A DNA stretch of 64,000 bases from Candidatus Villigracilis adiacens. GTDB lineage: Bacteria; Chloroflexota; Anaerolineae; Anaerolineales; Villigracilaceae. Below, piece after piece: positions 1 through 7,978 of the stretch. Every line of letters starts with the position of its first letter. Within the stretch, counting starts at the first letter, position 1. The stretch spans positions 372,001 to 436,000 of the forward strand of contig JADJBU010000022.1 of the NCBI GenBank assembly GCA_016703605.1. The letters run 5' to 3'. The notes under the pieces were generated by a model. It was not told where the DNA came from and searched no databases. It worked only from the letters and a program-made list of their open reading frames with translations. The translations under genes were made by a program, and so were the position numbers.

Positions 1-1
1 T

Positions 2-592
2 TATGAATTCGAACAAGTCCCATCGTCGTATGAAGGTTATCTCCGCACAACACTGACTTCCGGCAACACCGTTTATGTAATGGATTACGAGGAATACGCC
101 CTGCTTGCCGCCACCTCCGCGCCCACCGAAATGATCGGAAGATTCCCCGTCACCATAGGCAGCAGCGGACTCTATGCCATCCCCGGTCAGGACCCCTCCG
201 CATACGTGCTTGAATTCGACCCGATGTATCAGCAGGTTTACCGCAACATCAACCATCCGCCCTTCGATTGGCTCAACGCGGATTTTCAAAAATTACAGGT
301 GATGTTTCCCGCCGCGAACCCGAAAGAGACCGAGGATGCCAAGGTTATCAATAATGTCCATACCACATTGATGGGCGCGGCGATCATGGTCGTGCCCTTC
401 CAGTTGGATGGCAATTACAGCGGCTATGAGAACTACACCGCGCTGCTCTTTAGCGACGAACTCCCCGGCTTGGTGTACGCCGCCGGACTGCACATCGCGC
501 CGGACGGTTCCGTGTATCTTGCCGAGAGCATAGTCTCGAATATCTGGCACCCGGCAGGGATCACCTTTCGCGACTGGCTGCGAGACGAATAA
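2..592 (+). CDS. Hypothetical protein, 3' part only (runs off left edge)
   Basis: The reading frame is open from base 2 through the first possible ATG at 80 to the TAA at 590-592, without a stop. The gene therefore very likely begins outside the window, and the ATG at 80 is an internal Met. The visible 196 residues have no membrane segment and no motif I recognise. They are rich in aromatic residues and end in FRDWLRDE. It is followed by a gap of about 150 bases with the promoter of the next gene. Function unknown; no family assigned. Confidence 0.7.
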   Translation, partial: YEFEQVPSSYEGYLRTTLTSGNTVYVMDYEEYALLAATSAPTEMIGRFPVTIGSSGLYAIPGQDPSAYVLEFDPMYQQVYRNINHPPFDWLNADFQKLQVMFPAANPKETEDAKVINNVHTTLMGAAIMVVPFQLDGNYSGYENYTALLFSDELPGLVYAAGLHIAPDGSVYLAESIVSNIWHPAGITFRDWLRDE

Positions 593-710
593 ACCGGAAT
601 AAATCGAACAGATCAATTGATGTTACACAACCTCCATAGGTGAGAGCTTATGTTTAATTCGCGGCGCCGCGGCTTTCGACTTCATATTTTTATGATAATT
701 ATATAAAATA

Positions 711-744
711 TTGACAAGTTCATGGAGGGCAGTTATACTGCCCT
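711..744 (+). promoter_or_regulatory. Strong promoter with operator-like palindrome over the -10 box
   Basis: TTGACA at 711-716 and TATACT at 734-739 are separated by 17 bases, a near-consensus sigma70 promoter. A perfect inverted repeat, AGGGCAGT-TAT-ACTGCCCT (726-744), covers the -10 box. The predicted transcription start, about 7 bases after the -10 box, falls at the ATG at 747, so the mRNA would be leaderless. Autoregulation by the downstream Fe-S regulator is an inference from position. Confidence 0.75.
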
Positions 745-746
745 TC

Positions 747-1370
747 ATGAACGCTACGCGAGACAAGATTCTACAGACCCTGCTGAAAAAGCCAAAATCC
801 ACCATTAACGACCTTGCCGAGGCGGTTGGGATCAACCCGATCTCGGTCCGGCATCATCTTAATAACCTGCAAATGGAAGGTTTGGTTGAATCGCAGGAGG
901 AGCGGCATGGGGTGGGGCGTCCGCGCCTGGTTTATTTGCTGACCAATGAAGGCCGGGAGCGCTTCCCCACCCGGTATTTGCAATTAACCACCCGCCTGAT
1001 CGCGCAGATGAAAGAATCCATGCCAGGCTCGGTGGTCAGCAAGTTGTTCGGGAAGATCGCCGAGGACCTCGTCAGCGAATACGCAAACGATATCAAAGGC
1101 TTGAGCATGGAAGAGCGACTCGACTTCGTCAAAGAGATGCTTGGGCAGGAGGGATTTACCGTCGAGTGGGAAAAAAAGGGAAAACAATACGAGATTCACG
1201 AGATTTCCTGTCCCTACTACCAGATCGGCATGGCGCATCCTGAAGTATGCACGGTCGACCAGACCCTGATCTCAAAAATGCTCGCCGTCCCCGCCAATAA
1301 GGTGCAATGCATATTAAACGGCGGCACCCACTGCACCTATGTGGTCGATGCCGCCCCCAAAACCAGATAA
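747..1370 (+). CDS. DeoR/ArsR-type HTH regulator with four-cysteine (Fe-S) C-terminus, SufR-like
   Basis: This 207-residue protein has an N-terminal winged HTH (about residues 5-70; ISVRHHLNNLQMEGLV is the recognition region) followed by a GRP wing. The C-terminal part carries four cysteines spaced C-X12-C-X19-C-X7-C, starting at SCPYYQIG. Proteins of this kind (COG2345, SufR-like) sense Fe-S cluster status; the ligand here is inferred. The ATG at 747 is preferred over the in-frame TTG at 711, because that TTG is the -35 box. There is no Shine-Dalgarno sequence, consistent with a leaderless message. The next gene, 12 bases downstream, is a DUF59 Fe-S assembly protein, which supports a role in Fe-S homeostasis. 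Confidence 0.8.
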   Translation: MNATRDKILQTLLKKPKSTINDLAEAVGINPISVRHHLNNLQMEGLVESQEERHGVGRPRLVYLLTNEGRERFPTRYLQLTTRLIAQMKESMPGSVVSKLFGKIAEDLVSEYANDIKGLSMEERLDFVKEMLGQEGFTVEWEKKGKQYEIHEISCPYYQIGMAHPEVCTVDQTLISKMLAVPANKVQCILNGGTHCTYVVDAAPKTR

Positions 1371-1382
1371 AGAGGTATATCC

Positions 1383-1730
1383 ATGAGCGACTCGCAGATC
1401 AACGAAATCCAATGGACGATCCACACCACGCATCCGGAAATGGTCCAACAGGCACGGGCAAGTTTGTCGGAGGTGGTCGATCCCGAAATCGGCATGACCA
1501 TCATTCAACTGGGACTGGTGCGCGATATCGAAATCGAGAACGGCATGGCAAGGCTCAAGATGATCCTGACCACGCCCTTCTGCCCGTATGGACCTGCCAT
1601 GATCGAAATGACCAAAGCCAAAGCCACTGAGGGCCTGAACATGCCAGTCACTGTGGAAATGGGCATGGACATGTGGGATTTCTCGATGATGGAAGACCCG
1701 TCTGCGCTTGACTGGGGTATGTACGCGTAG
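1383..1730 (+). CDS. DUF59/MIP18 family metal-sulfur cluster assembly protein (SufT/PaaD-like)
   Basis: A 115-residue protein with the DUF59 layout: VVDPEIGMTIIQLGLV near residues 33-48, and a conserved cysteine in TPFCPYGPAM. Members of this family (SufT, PaaD, eukaryotic MIP18/CIA2) act in maturation of Fe-S proteins. It follows the four-cysteine regulator by 12 bases, with AGAGG upstream of the ATG, so the two form a regulator-assembly factor operon closed by the terminator at 1774-1803. The exact client proteins are unknown. Confidence 0.85.
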   Translation: MSDSQINEIQWTIHTTHPEMVQQARASLSEVVDPEIGMTIIQLGLVRDIEIENGMARLKMILTTPFCPYGPAMIEMTKAKATEGLNMPVTVEMGMDMWDFSMMEDPSALDWGMYA

Positions 1731-1773
1731 TAGTCACGTAGTTCGATAGTTGAATAGTTTGATAGTCAAAAAA

Positions 1774-1803
1774 ACGCCATCCTTGCGGACGGCGTCTTTT
1801 TTT
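1774..1803 (+). terminator. Bidirectional rho-independent terminator
   Basis: Stem ACGCCATCC (1774-1782), loop TTGC, ACGCCGTCC on the opposite arm (1787-1795), then CTTTTTTT. On the minus strand the single mismatch becomes a wobble pair, so it can also serve the convergent regulator gene whose stop is at 1802. Confidence 0.8.
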
Positions 1804-2407
1804 ATTTCTTCCAGTGCATGACGTGGAGTTCTTCGCCCTCTTCAAACCCCGAGATGACGATCAGCGCGTTGGCGACCGTGTGGTTGGGATTCTTCCAGCG
1901 ATGACGAAGCCTGGAAGCGAAGAGCAAACTGTCGCCGGGTTCGAGGCGGAAGGTCTCTTTTTCCACCGTGTAATCCAATTGCCCGCGCAGGCAGAAGACG
2001 AATTCATGCCCCGAGTGGACGATGTCATGCGGACCGCACGAAGCGCCGCTTTCCATCGTCAGCATGAAAGGCTCCACCCGCCCGGCAAAATTCTCGCCGC
2101 CCAAAGCTTCGAACACCCCGCGGGTAAAGGAGAGCCGGGTCCGTTCATCGTGCTTCAAAAAGACTGTTTTCCTTTTCTCGTCCTCCGTGCCGAAAAACGC
2201 CGTGATCGAAACCCCCAACGCGCCCGCCAGTTTATACAACGTGCTGACCGAAGGCGAGGTCTTGCCGCGCTCGATCATGCTCAGCGCGTTTGCCGAAAGC
2301 CCGCTGCGCGAGGCAAGCGTCCGCATCGAAACCCCCTGCCCCTCGCGCAACTCCCGCAGGCGCGAAGAAACGTCCACCGAAACCGCATCCCGTTGAAATA
2401 CATTCAT
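1802..2407 (-). CDS. XRE-family regulator with C-terminal cupin domain
   Basis: 201 residues. The N-terminal HTH_3 domain (about 14-68; RLRELREGQGVSMRTLA, then a recognition helix with SANALSMIERGK) is followed by a cupin_2 sensor fold (about 110-190; HSGHEFVFCLRGQLDY and LEPGDSLLFASRLRHRW). This architecture (HipB/PuuR/ClcR-like) usually regulates small-molecule or polyamine metabolism genes by ligand binding in the cupin barrel; the ligand is unknown here. GAGAGG lies just upstream of the ATG. It converges on the DUF59 operon and shares its terminator. Confidence 0.88.
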   Translation of the reverse strand: MNVFQRDAVSVDVSSRLRELREGQGVSMRTLASRSGLSANALSMIERGKTSPSVSTLYKLAGALGVSITAFFGTEDEKRKTVFLKHDERTRLSFTRGVFEALGGENFAGRVEPFMLTMESGASCGPHDIVHSGHEFVFCLRGQLDYTVEKETFRLEPGDSLLFASRLRHRWKNPNHTVANALIVISGFEEGEELHVMHWKK

Positions 2408-2437
2408 CTTTGCCTCTCAAACAATCCGTGCAATGTC

Positions 2438-2558
2438 GTAACTGCTCAGCGGCTTGTCATTTCGACGAGCCGAGCGAGGAGAAATCTTGAGCAACGCTAA
2501 AAAGATTTCTCGCTATCGCTCGAAATGACAATCGAGAATGAGCAGGCTGAGCAGTTAC
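2438..2558. repeat. Nested palindromic element (TGTCATTTCGA family)
   Basis: Outer arms GTAACTGCTCAGC (2438-2450) and its exact reverse complement (2546-2558) enclose inner arms TTGTCATTTCG (2454-2464) and CGAAATGACAA (2521-2531). The interior holds GATTTCTC-type sequences resembling the other TGTCA...TGACA elements in this window (56042, 57295, 61816). It is non-coding, between two divergent regulator genes. Confidence 0.8.
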
Positions 2559-2706
2559 ATAATGTCACTACTTCCGTCCAAATTATACATCCAATCTTTG
2601 TGACATTAAACAAAACTAAAGATGACACCCTCCACTATGGCACAAACCGCCAATGGAGTATGATGCAAATGGATATATTCGTTTATTCACATATAGGCAG
2701 GTCGTC

Positions 2707-3054
2707 ATGGTCTCACCCATTCTCAAACAGGAAATCACGCAACTCGAAGCCAATTTTTGCGCGGCATTATCGGACCCTGTGCGGCTGTTGATACTTTATT
2801 CGTTGAACGACTCGCCCCGCAACGTGACCGAACTATGCCACGAACTCGGCTTGAACCAGCCCACTACGTCGCGCCACCTCAAAGTGTTACGCGACCGCGG
2901 ACTGGTCACCACAGTCCGCAGTGGAACCACCATCACCTACCGCCTGAGCGACCCGCGCCTCATTCAGGCGCTGGACCTCATGCGCAGCATCATGCGCGAC
3001 CGGCTTGCCTATCAATCAAGTCTGATTAACGAAACCATTCAGGAGAATGAATGA
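2707..3054 (+). CDS. ArsR/SmtB-family winged-helix repressor
   Basis: 115 residues from the preferred start at 2707 (GGCAGG about 6 bases upstream); an in-frame ATG at 2653 would add 18 residues. The core is a classic ArsR fold: LSDPVRLLILYSLND, then NQPTTSRHLKVLRDRGLV and a beta-wing. Two cysteines are visible, NFCAALSD before the core and ELCHEL in the third helix. Neither matches the full ELCVCDL metal motif, so metal sensing is not shown; a thiol or sulfur-sensing pair is possible. Its last codons overlap the start of the octahaem cytochrome (ATGA), so it is co-transcribed with the sulfur-respiration genes and probably controls them. Confidence 0.85.
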   Translation: MVSPILKQEITQLEANFCAALSDPVRLLILYSLNDSPRNVTELCHELGLNQPTTSRHLKVLRDRGLVTTVRSGTTITYRLSDPRLIQALDLMRSIMRDRLAYQSSLINETIQENE

Positions 3055-4490
3055 AGAACCTACGCCTCCCTTCCTGGACTTTGGGACTGATCGGCATCAT
3101 TTTGCTGATTCTCGTCCCGATCCTTTACTTCCTACCCCGCGCCCAGACGAAGAACAACCCCGCCGACTACCTGCCCGAAAAACCCGTCCACGTGGATCAC
3201 AGCGACATCGTGCAGGGTGAATTCACCACCGGGCAGGACGTGACCCGCGCCTGCCTCGAATGTCACGAAGACGCCGCCGCCAAAGTGATGTCAACCACGC
3301 ACTGGACGTGGGAATCGAAAGAATTCGACGTCCCCTGGCGCGACGAACCCGCCAGCATCGGCAAAGCCAACCAGATCAACAACTTCTGCATCGGCACGCA
3401 GGGCAACGAAAACAAGTGCATGTCCTGTCACGCCGGGTACGGCTGGGAAGAAGGACGCGAAACCCAGCAAGCCAATCCTGAAAATGTAGACTGCCTCGCC
3501 TGCCACGCCGACACCGCCGTCTACGGCAAAGGCGCGTTTGGCAACCCCGCCGAAGGCATTGACCTGCTCGCCGCGGCGCGTTCGGTCAAAGCGCCCACCC
3601 GCGAAAACTGCGGCAAATGTCACTTCGACGGCGGCGGCGGCAACGGGGTCAAACACGGCGACCTCGACGAAAGCCTGTACTTCCCCGGCGAATCGCTCGA
3701 CGTTCACATGGGCGGCGAGAACGACATGCTCTGTACCGATTGCCACTGGACGGAAGATCATCAGGTTCTTGGGCGTTTGCTGGCAGATAACTACACCATT
3801 GACCCGCAGGAACAGGTCTCTTGCGAGCAATGCCACGTGAATCAACAACACGAAGACGAACGCATCAACACCCATCTTTCATCTGTCGCCTGCCAGACCT
3901 GCCACATCCCCGCCATTGCGCTTGAAGACCCGACCAAAGTCACATGGGACTGGTCGCAAGCCGGTCAGGACGGACGCGAGGACGATCACTTCACCTATCT
4001 CAAGATCAAGGGCGAATTCACCTACGATAAAAATTTCGCGCCGACCTATCTCTGGTTCAACGGCAGCAACGAATACCGCTACCTGCTCGGCGATCCGCTC
4101 GGCGAAGACGGCATCACCTACATCAACAAACCTGCCGGGAATATCGAAGACCCCTCGGCAAAAATCTTCCCGTTCAAATTGCACATCGCGCAGCAGCCCT
4201 ACGACACCGTCAACAATTATCTTTTGCAGCCCGTCACCTCCGGCGAAGGCGGCTTCTGGGACACCTTCGATTGGGACATCGCCTTCGAACTCGCGCAGGA
4301 AAAAACCGGTCTCGACTACAGCGGCGAATACGGCTTCACCACCACCTACATGTACTGGCCCACCACCCATATGGTTCAATCCGCCGACCAGGCGCTGCAA
4401 TGCGAATCCTGCCACGGCGAAAACGGGCGCATGGATTGGGAAGCCCTCGGCTACCCCGGCGACCCGATTGAGTGGGGCGGGAGGAAGTAA
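3051..4490 (+). CDS. Octahaem c-type cytochrome, tetrathionate reductase (OTR) family
   Basis: 479 residues with an uncleaved-looking N-terminal membrane anchor (about 9-29), then eight CxxCH haem sites from about residue 68 to 455: CLECH, CMSCH, CLACH, CGKCH, CTDCH, CEQCH, CQTCH and CESCH. The haem count, size and the block NNFCI...CMSCHAGYGW fit the OTR family, which reduces tetrathionate, and in vitro nitrite and hydroxylamine, on the outer face of the membrane. The natural substrate here is inferred from neighbours: YeeE/YedE sulfur transporters and a rhodanese-like domain. GGAG precedes the ATG, which overlaps the ArsR stop codon. Confidence 0.85.
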   Translation: MKNLRLPSWTLGLIGIILLILVPILYFLPRAQTKNNPADYLPEKPVHVDHSDIVQGEFTTGQDVTRACLECHEDAAAKVMSTTHWTWESKEFDVPWRDEPASIGKANQINNFCIGTQGNENKCMSCHAGYGWEEGRETQQANPENVDCLACHADTAVYGKGAFGNPAEGIDLLAAARSVKAPTRENCGKCHFDGGGGNGVKHGDLDESLYFPGESLDVHMGGENDMLCTDCHWTEDHQVLGRLLADNYTIDPQEQVSCEQCHVNQQHEDERINTHLSSVACQTCHIPAIALEDPTKVTWDWSQAGQDGREDDHFTYLKIKGEFTYDKNFAPTYLWFNGSNEYRYLLGDPLGEDGITYINKPAGNIEDPSAKIFPFKLHIAQQPYDTVNNYLLQPVTSGEGGFWDTFDWDIAFELAQEKTGLDYSGEYGFTTTYMYWPTTHMVQSADQALQCESCHGENGRMDWEALGYPGDPIEWGGRK

Positions 4491-4575
4491 TTGGTAAGTA
4501 GTAATTGGTGATTGGAGATTAGAGATTAAAAATTACCAATTACCAATCTCCAATTACCAATCTCCAATTACCAAA
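4491..4575. repeat. Short tandem ATTACCAAT/ATTGGAGATT repeats
   Basis: Tandem and inverted units of AATTACCAATCTCC and its complement fill the gap between two cytochrome genes. They end just before the AAGGA ribosome site of the next gene. The same units recur at 7278-7343 and inside trpC at 62326-62355. The left half can pair with the right half to form a long imperfect hairpin. Confidence 0.75.
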
Positions 4576-4586
4576 AGGATAAGACT

Positions 4587-7277
4587 ATGAAACGATACTC
4601 ACTTCTCACCCTCACCGGACTTCTCCTCCTCGCCCTTGCCCTGGGACTTGGGACGGTTCTTGCCGCGCCCAAGCCTGTGCCTGTCCCTCAAGCCTCGACC
4701 CTTCACCCGGACTTTATCCTGCTCGATGCGGACGGCGTGAACGTGCTTGAAAGCGGCGGCGCGGTCTCCACCATGCAAACCTGCGGACAATGCCACGACA
4801 CGGAATTCATTCAATCGCACGCCTTTCACTCCGACCTCGGCTTGAGCGATTACAAAGAGACAAGCGGATTCAACTCCAGTAACGGACTCTTTGGCGAATG
4901 GGACCCGCTCACCTATCGCTATCTTTCGCAAAGCGGCGACGAACTGCTCGACCTCTCGACGGCGGAATGGCTAATGCTAAACGGCGCAAGAGTCGTCGGA
5001 GGCGGACCAGCCACAACGTCCAGAAATGAAGCGGAACTGGAAGATGCTCAGGGCGGCAGGGAGAATCCCGAAACGTCCATCCTGAAAAATGGAAACCCCG
5101 CCGCGTGGGATTGGGAAAAATCCGGCACGATGGAAATGAACTGCTTCCTCTGCCATCTTGAGTCGCCGAACAACGAGGCGCGAATCGATGCGATCCAATC
5201 CGGCGAATTTGGCAAAGCCGTCACCGCCACACTCTTCGGCTTGAACATCGTCAGCGAAACCGCCGACGGCTGGGCATACAACCCCGCAGCCTTCAACGAG
5301 AACGGCGAACTCAAGGACAACTCGCTCGGCATTCAAGACCCCACCAACGAAAATTGCGCCGCCTGTCATGGAGAAGTTCACGCGACGGAAGAACCGCTGA
5401 CCTTCAACGTCTGCGATTTGGATTATCCGCAGACCGCCACCACCGGGCAGGTCATCTCGGCGCAGCGCATCAACGACTCGGGCGTGAACCTGACCGGCAA
5501 GGACGAACTCGACCGCTCGTGGGACGTCCACGCCGAACGCCAGTTGAAATGCACCGACTGCCATTACGCGCTCAACAATCCCGCGCACGCCAGCGAACTG
5601 CAAAGCGTCAACCCCGATCATTTGCTTTACGATCCGCGCCTGCTGGAGATCGGCGAATATCTCGAACGACCCGATCATAATTTTGCGCGGGGCGACAGCG
5701 CCCAGTTCAACGTCGCGCCGGAATATAAAAGCACCATGCGCCGCTGTGAGAACTGCCACGACACGAACAAATCCCACGCGGGCTGGCTGCCATACAACGA
5801 CCGTCACATGCAGGTCATCGCCTGCGAAACCTGCCACATCCCGCAGATGTACGCGCCTGCCTTCTCGTCTGTGGATTGGACGGTCATCCATCCCGACGGT
5901 TCGGCGCGATCCGAATGTCGCGGCATCGAAGGTGAAAATCCCACCACCGATTTGGTCACCGGCTTCACGCCTGTGTTGATGCAGCGCGCCGACACCCAAA
6001 GCGGAAAAACCCTGTTCGCGCCCTATAACCTGATCACATCCTTCTATTGGGTCTACGAAGACGCAAACGGGAACACGCGCCCGGTTCGCAAAACGGACCT
6101 CGAAGCGGTCTACCTCGATGGCGACTCCTACGCCGCCGACATCCTCTCCGCCTTCGACTCGAACAGCGACGGAATTCTCTCCGAAGCGGAACTCGTGCTG
6201 GACGCCGAAGCGAAGCAAAACCTCATCGCCGCCAAACTCGAAGCGCTCGGTTTGGAGAACGTCCGCATCGAAGGGCAGGTTCAGCCGTATTCCATCAACC
6301 ACAACGTTGTGGACAGCGAAGGCGCGACACGCGACTGCGCGACCTGCCACAACGAAGAGTCCCGCGTCACCGCGCCGATGATGCTGTCAGAGTCCGCCCC
6401 GGCGGGCGTGACGCCGCAATTCGTAACGGGCAGCAACGTGGCAACGACAGGAACGTTCATCGAAAAAGACGGCGCGCTCTATTACAGCCCCGTCAACGAG
6501 AACGACCGGACGTATATCTTCGGTCACAACCGCATCGCATGGATTGACTGGTTCGGCGCGCTGCTCTTCCTCGGCACGATTGCGGGCGTGGCGGGACACG
6601 GAACTTTCCGCTTTGTCGCGGCTCGCAGGAGCAAACGACCGAATCCGGTTACAAAGACCGTTTACATGTACGAAGCCTACGAACGCTTCTGGCACTGGCT
6701 CCAGACCGCCGCCATCGTCATCCTGCTGTTGACCGGGTTGGTCATCCACCGCCCCGATATGTTCGGCGCGTTTTCCTTCCGCAACATCGTCACCGTCCAT
6801 AACGTGCTGGCGGTCCTGCTCGCCCTCAACGCGCTGATCTCGATTGTCTGGCATCTGGTCAGCGGCGAGATTCAGCAATACATCCCGCATCCCTATGGCT
6901 TCATTGACCAGATGATCGCGCAGGCGAAGTATTACGTCCAGGGCATCTTCAAGCACGAGCCGCATCCCTTCCATAAATCCAAACAGCGCAAGTTCAATCC
7001 GCTGCAAATGGTCACCTACGTCGGCTTGCTGGGAGTCCTGCTCCCCTTGCAGGGACTGACCGGCATGATGATGTGGCTGGTGCAGAAAGTTCCCGCCATT
7101 CAAACCTGGTTCGGCGGACTGACTTTCCTCGCCCCCGCGCACACGTTGATGGCATGGCTCTTCGCCTCCTTCATCGTCGGGCATGTCTACCTCACCACCA
7201 CTGGCGCCACTCCGCTGGAGGCGATGAAGGCGATGGTGACGGGGTATGAGGAAATGGAAACAGAGAGCAGTGATTAG
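4587..7277 (+). CDS. Multihaem cytochrome c / EF-hand / cytochrome b561-like fusion
   Basis: 896 residues. There is a signal sequence (about 1-27), then seven CxxCH sites between about 66 and 585 (CGQCH, CFLCH, CAACH, CTDCH, CENCH, CETCH, CATCH). A calcium-loop-like DSNSDGILSEAEL lies near 524, and a C-terminal membrane domain (about 645-890) has five hydrophobic segments with histidines spaced as in di-haem b-type subunits (FWHWL, TVHNVL, VWHLV, PAHTLM, GHVYL). This joins an exoplasmic haem wire to a quinol-oxidising membrane module in one chain, so it is probably the electron donor to the octahaem cytochrome. It is preceded by AAGGA. Alternative: an independent quinol:cytochrome oxidoreductase. 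Confidence 0.82.
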   Translation: MKRYSLLTLTGLLLLALALGLGTVLAAPKPVPVPQASTLHPDFILLDADGVNVLESGGAVSTMQTCGQCHDTEFIQSHAFHSDLGLSDYKETSGFNSSNGLFGEWDPLTYRYLSQSGDELLDLSTAEWLMLNGARVVGGGPATTSRNEAELEDAQGGRENPETSILKNGNPAAWDWEKSGTMEMNCFLCHLESPNNEARIDAIQSGEFGKAVTATLFGLNIVSETADGWAYNPAAFNENGELKDNSLGIQDPTNENCAACHGEVHATEEPLTFNVCDLDYPQTATTGQVISAQRINDSGVNLTGKDELDRSWDVHAERQLKCTDCHYALNNPAHASELQSVNPDHLLYDPRLLEIGEYLERPDHNFARGDSAQFNVAPEYKSTMRRCENCHDTNKSHAGWLPYNDRHMQVIACETCHIPQMYAPAFSSVDWTVIHPDGSARSECRGIEGENPTTDLVTGFTPVLMQRADTQSGKTLFAPYNLITSFYWVYEDANGNTRPVRKTDLEAVYLDGDSYAADILSAFDSNSDGILSEAELVLDAEAKQNLIAAKLEALGLENVRIEGQVQPYSINHNVVDSEGATRDCATCHNEESRVTAPMMLSESAPAGVTPQFVTGSNVATTGTFIEKDGALYYSPVNENDRTYIFGHNRIAWIDWFGALLFLGTIAGVAGHGTFRFVAARRSKRPNPVTKTVYMYEAYERFWHWLQTAAIVILLLTGLVIHRPDMFGAFSFRNIVTVHNVLAVLLALNALISIVWHLVSGEIQQYIPHPYGFIDQMIAQAKYYVQGIFKHEPHPFHKSKQRKFNPLQMVTYVGLLGVLLPLQGLTGMMMWLVQKVPAIQTWFGGLTFLAPAHTLMAWLFASFIVGHVYLTTTGATPLEAMKAMVTGYEEMETESSD

Positions 7278-7343
7278 TGGTTGGAGATTAGAGATTGGTA
7301 ATTCTCAATCACCAATTACCAATCATCAATTACCAATTACCAA
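7278..7343. repeat. Short tandem ATTACCAAT repeats
   Basis: Units of AATCACCAATTACC and variants between the cytochrome fusion and the YeeE gene, ending at the AAAGGAG ribosome site. Same family as 4491-4575. Confidence 0.75.
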
Positions 7344-7353
7344 AGGAGAACTT

Positions 7354-7899
7354 ATGACCACACAAACCCGCAAACCCATCTTCCCCACATCGCCCAAGCC
7401 ATTTGTGCATCCGTACTTTGGCGGCATGGTACTGGGAGTTGTGCTCTTCCTCGCCCTCTTATTGACCGGCAACGGACTCGGCTCCTCCGGCGCGACATCA
7501 CGCTTCGTCACTGCGGTGACGGATGTCTTCGCGCCCGAACATGTTGACCGCACGCCTTATTTGCTAAAACTGGCAGGCGGGGATAAAAATCCGCTCGACG
7601 ATTGGATCGTGCCGGTCTACTTCGGCGCATTGTTTGGCGGCTTCGCTTCCGGCTTGTTCAATGGGCGGTTGAAATTTGAAACCACCAAGGGTCCCAACAT
7701 CTCGAACCGTACCCGCTGGCTGATGTCCTTCCTCGGCGGCGTGATCTTCCTCTACGGAGCGCGCATGGCTCGCGGATGTACCTCCGGGCAGGCGCTCTCT
7801 GGAGGCACAACGCTTTCGGCTGGCTCGTGGGTGGTGATGTTCGCCATCTTCGGCGGCGCGTATGGGCTGGCGTATTTTGTAAGAAAGTTGTGGAATTAG
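7354..7899 (+). CDS. YeeE/YedE family sulfur-compound transporter (first half)
   Basis: 181 residues, with the start at 7354 set by AAAGGAG 5 bases upstream; the longer frame from 7246 would translate the tandem repeat. About four membrane helices are visible, and the family motif MARGCTSGQALSGG with its conserved cysteine (about residue 142) is present. YeeE/YedE proteins import thiosulfate or related sulfur species, passing the sulfur along conserved cysteines. It pairs with the second YeeE/YedE gene at 7979; split two-gene versions are common. The neighbouring cytochromes suggest handling of reduced sulfur oxyanions. Confidence 0.88.
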   Translation: MTTQTRKPIFPTSPKPFVHPYFGGMVLGVVLFLALLLTGNGLGSSGATSRFVTAVTDVFAPEHVDRTPYLLKLAGGDKNPLDDWIVPVYFGALFGGFASGLFNGRLKFETTKGPNISNRTRWLMSFLGGVIFLYGARMARGCTSGQALSGGTTLSAGSWVVMFAIFGGAYGLAYFVRKLWN

Positions 7900-7908
7900 A
7901 AATGTGTA

Positions 7909-7965
7909 TGCGTAATGCGCGTTCTCTTACGCGCGCGGCGACGTTAGAGAACGTCGCCTACGCAG
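7909..7965. repeat. Hairpin element with AGAG loop, ending TACGCAG
   Basis: GGCGACGTT-AGAG-AACGTCGCC (7937-7958) is a perfect 9-base stem. It is bracketed by TGCGTA (7909-7914) and TACGCA (7959-7964), and lies directly before the AGAAGGAG ribosome site of the next gene. A related hairpin with a different stem but the same AGAG loop and TTACGCAG tail lies at 45676-45702. Confidence 0.7.
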
Positions 7966-7978
7966 AAGGAGATTTACC

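Noticed and set aside
711..746. TTG at 711 as start of the Fe-S regulator
   Set aside because: The TTG is the first part of the -35 hexamer TTGACA; translation from there would need transcription starting further upstream, and the added residues match nothing in the family.
3291..3875. Minus-strand hydrophobic frame over the octahaem cytochrome
   Set aside because: Antisense of haem-rich coding sequence; no start site or neighbour support.
4977..6350. 457-codon open frame on the minus strand across the cytochrome fusion
   Set aside because: It mirrors the codon structure of the plus-strand gene, is Val/Gly/Phe-rich without domains and has no ribosome site.
7246..7353. Longer N-terminus for the first YeeE gene
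   Set aside because: It would translate a tandem intergenic repeat (NSQSPITNHQLPITK) and lies before the clear AAAGGAG site.
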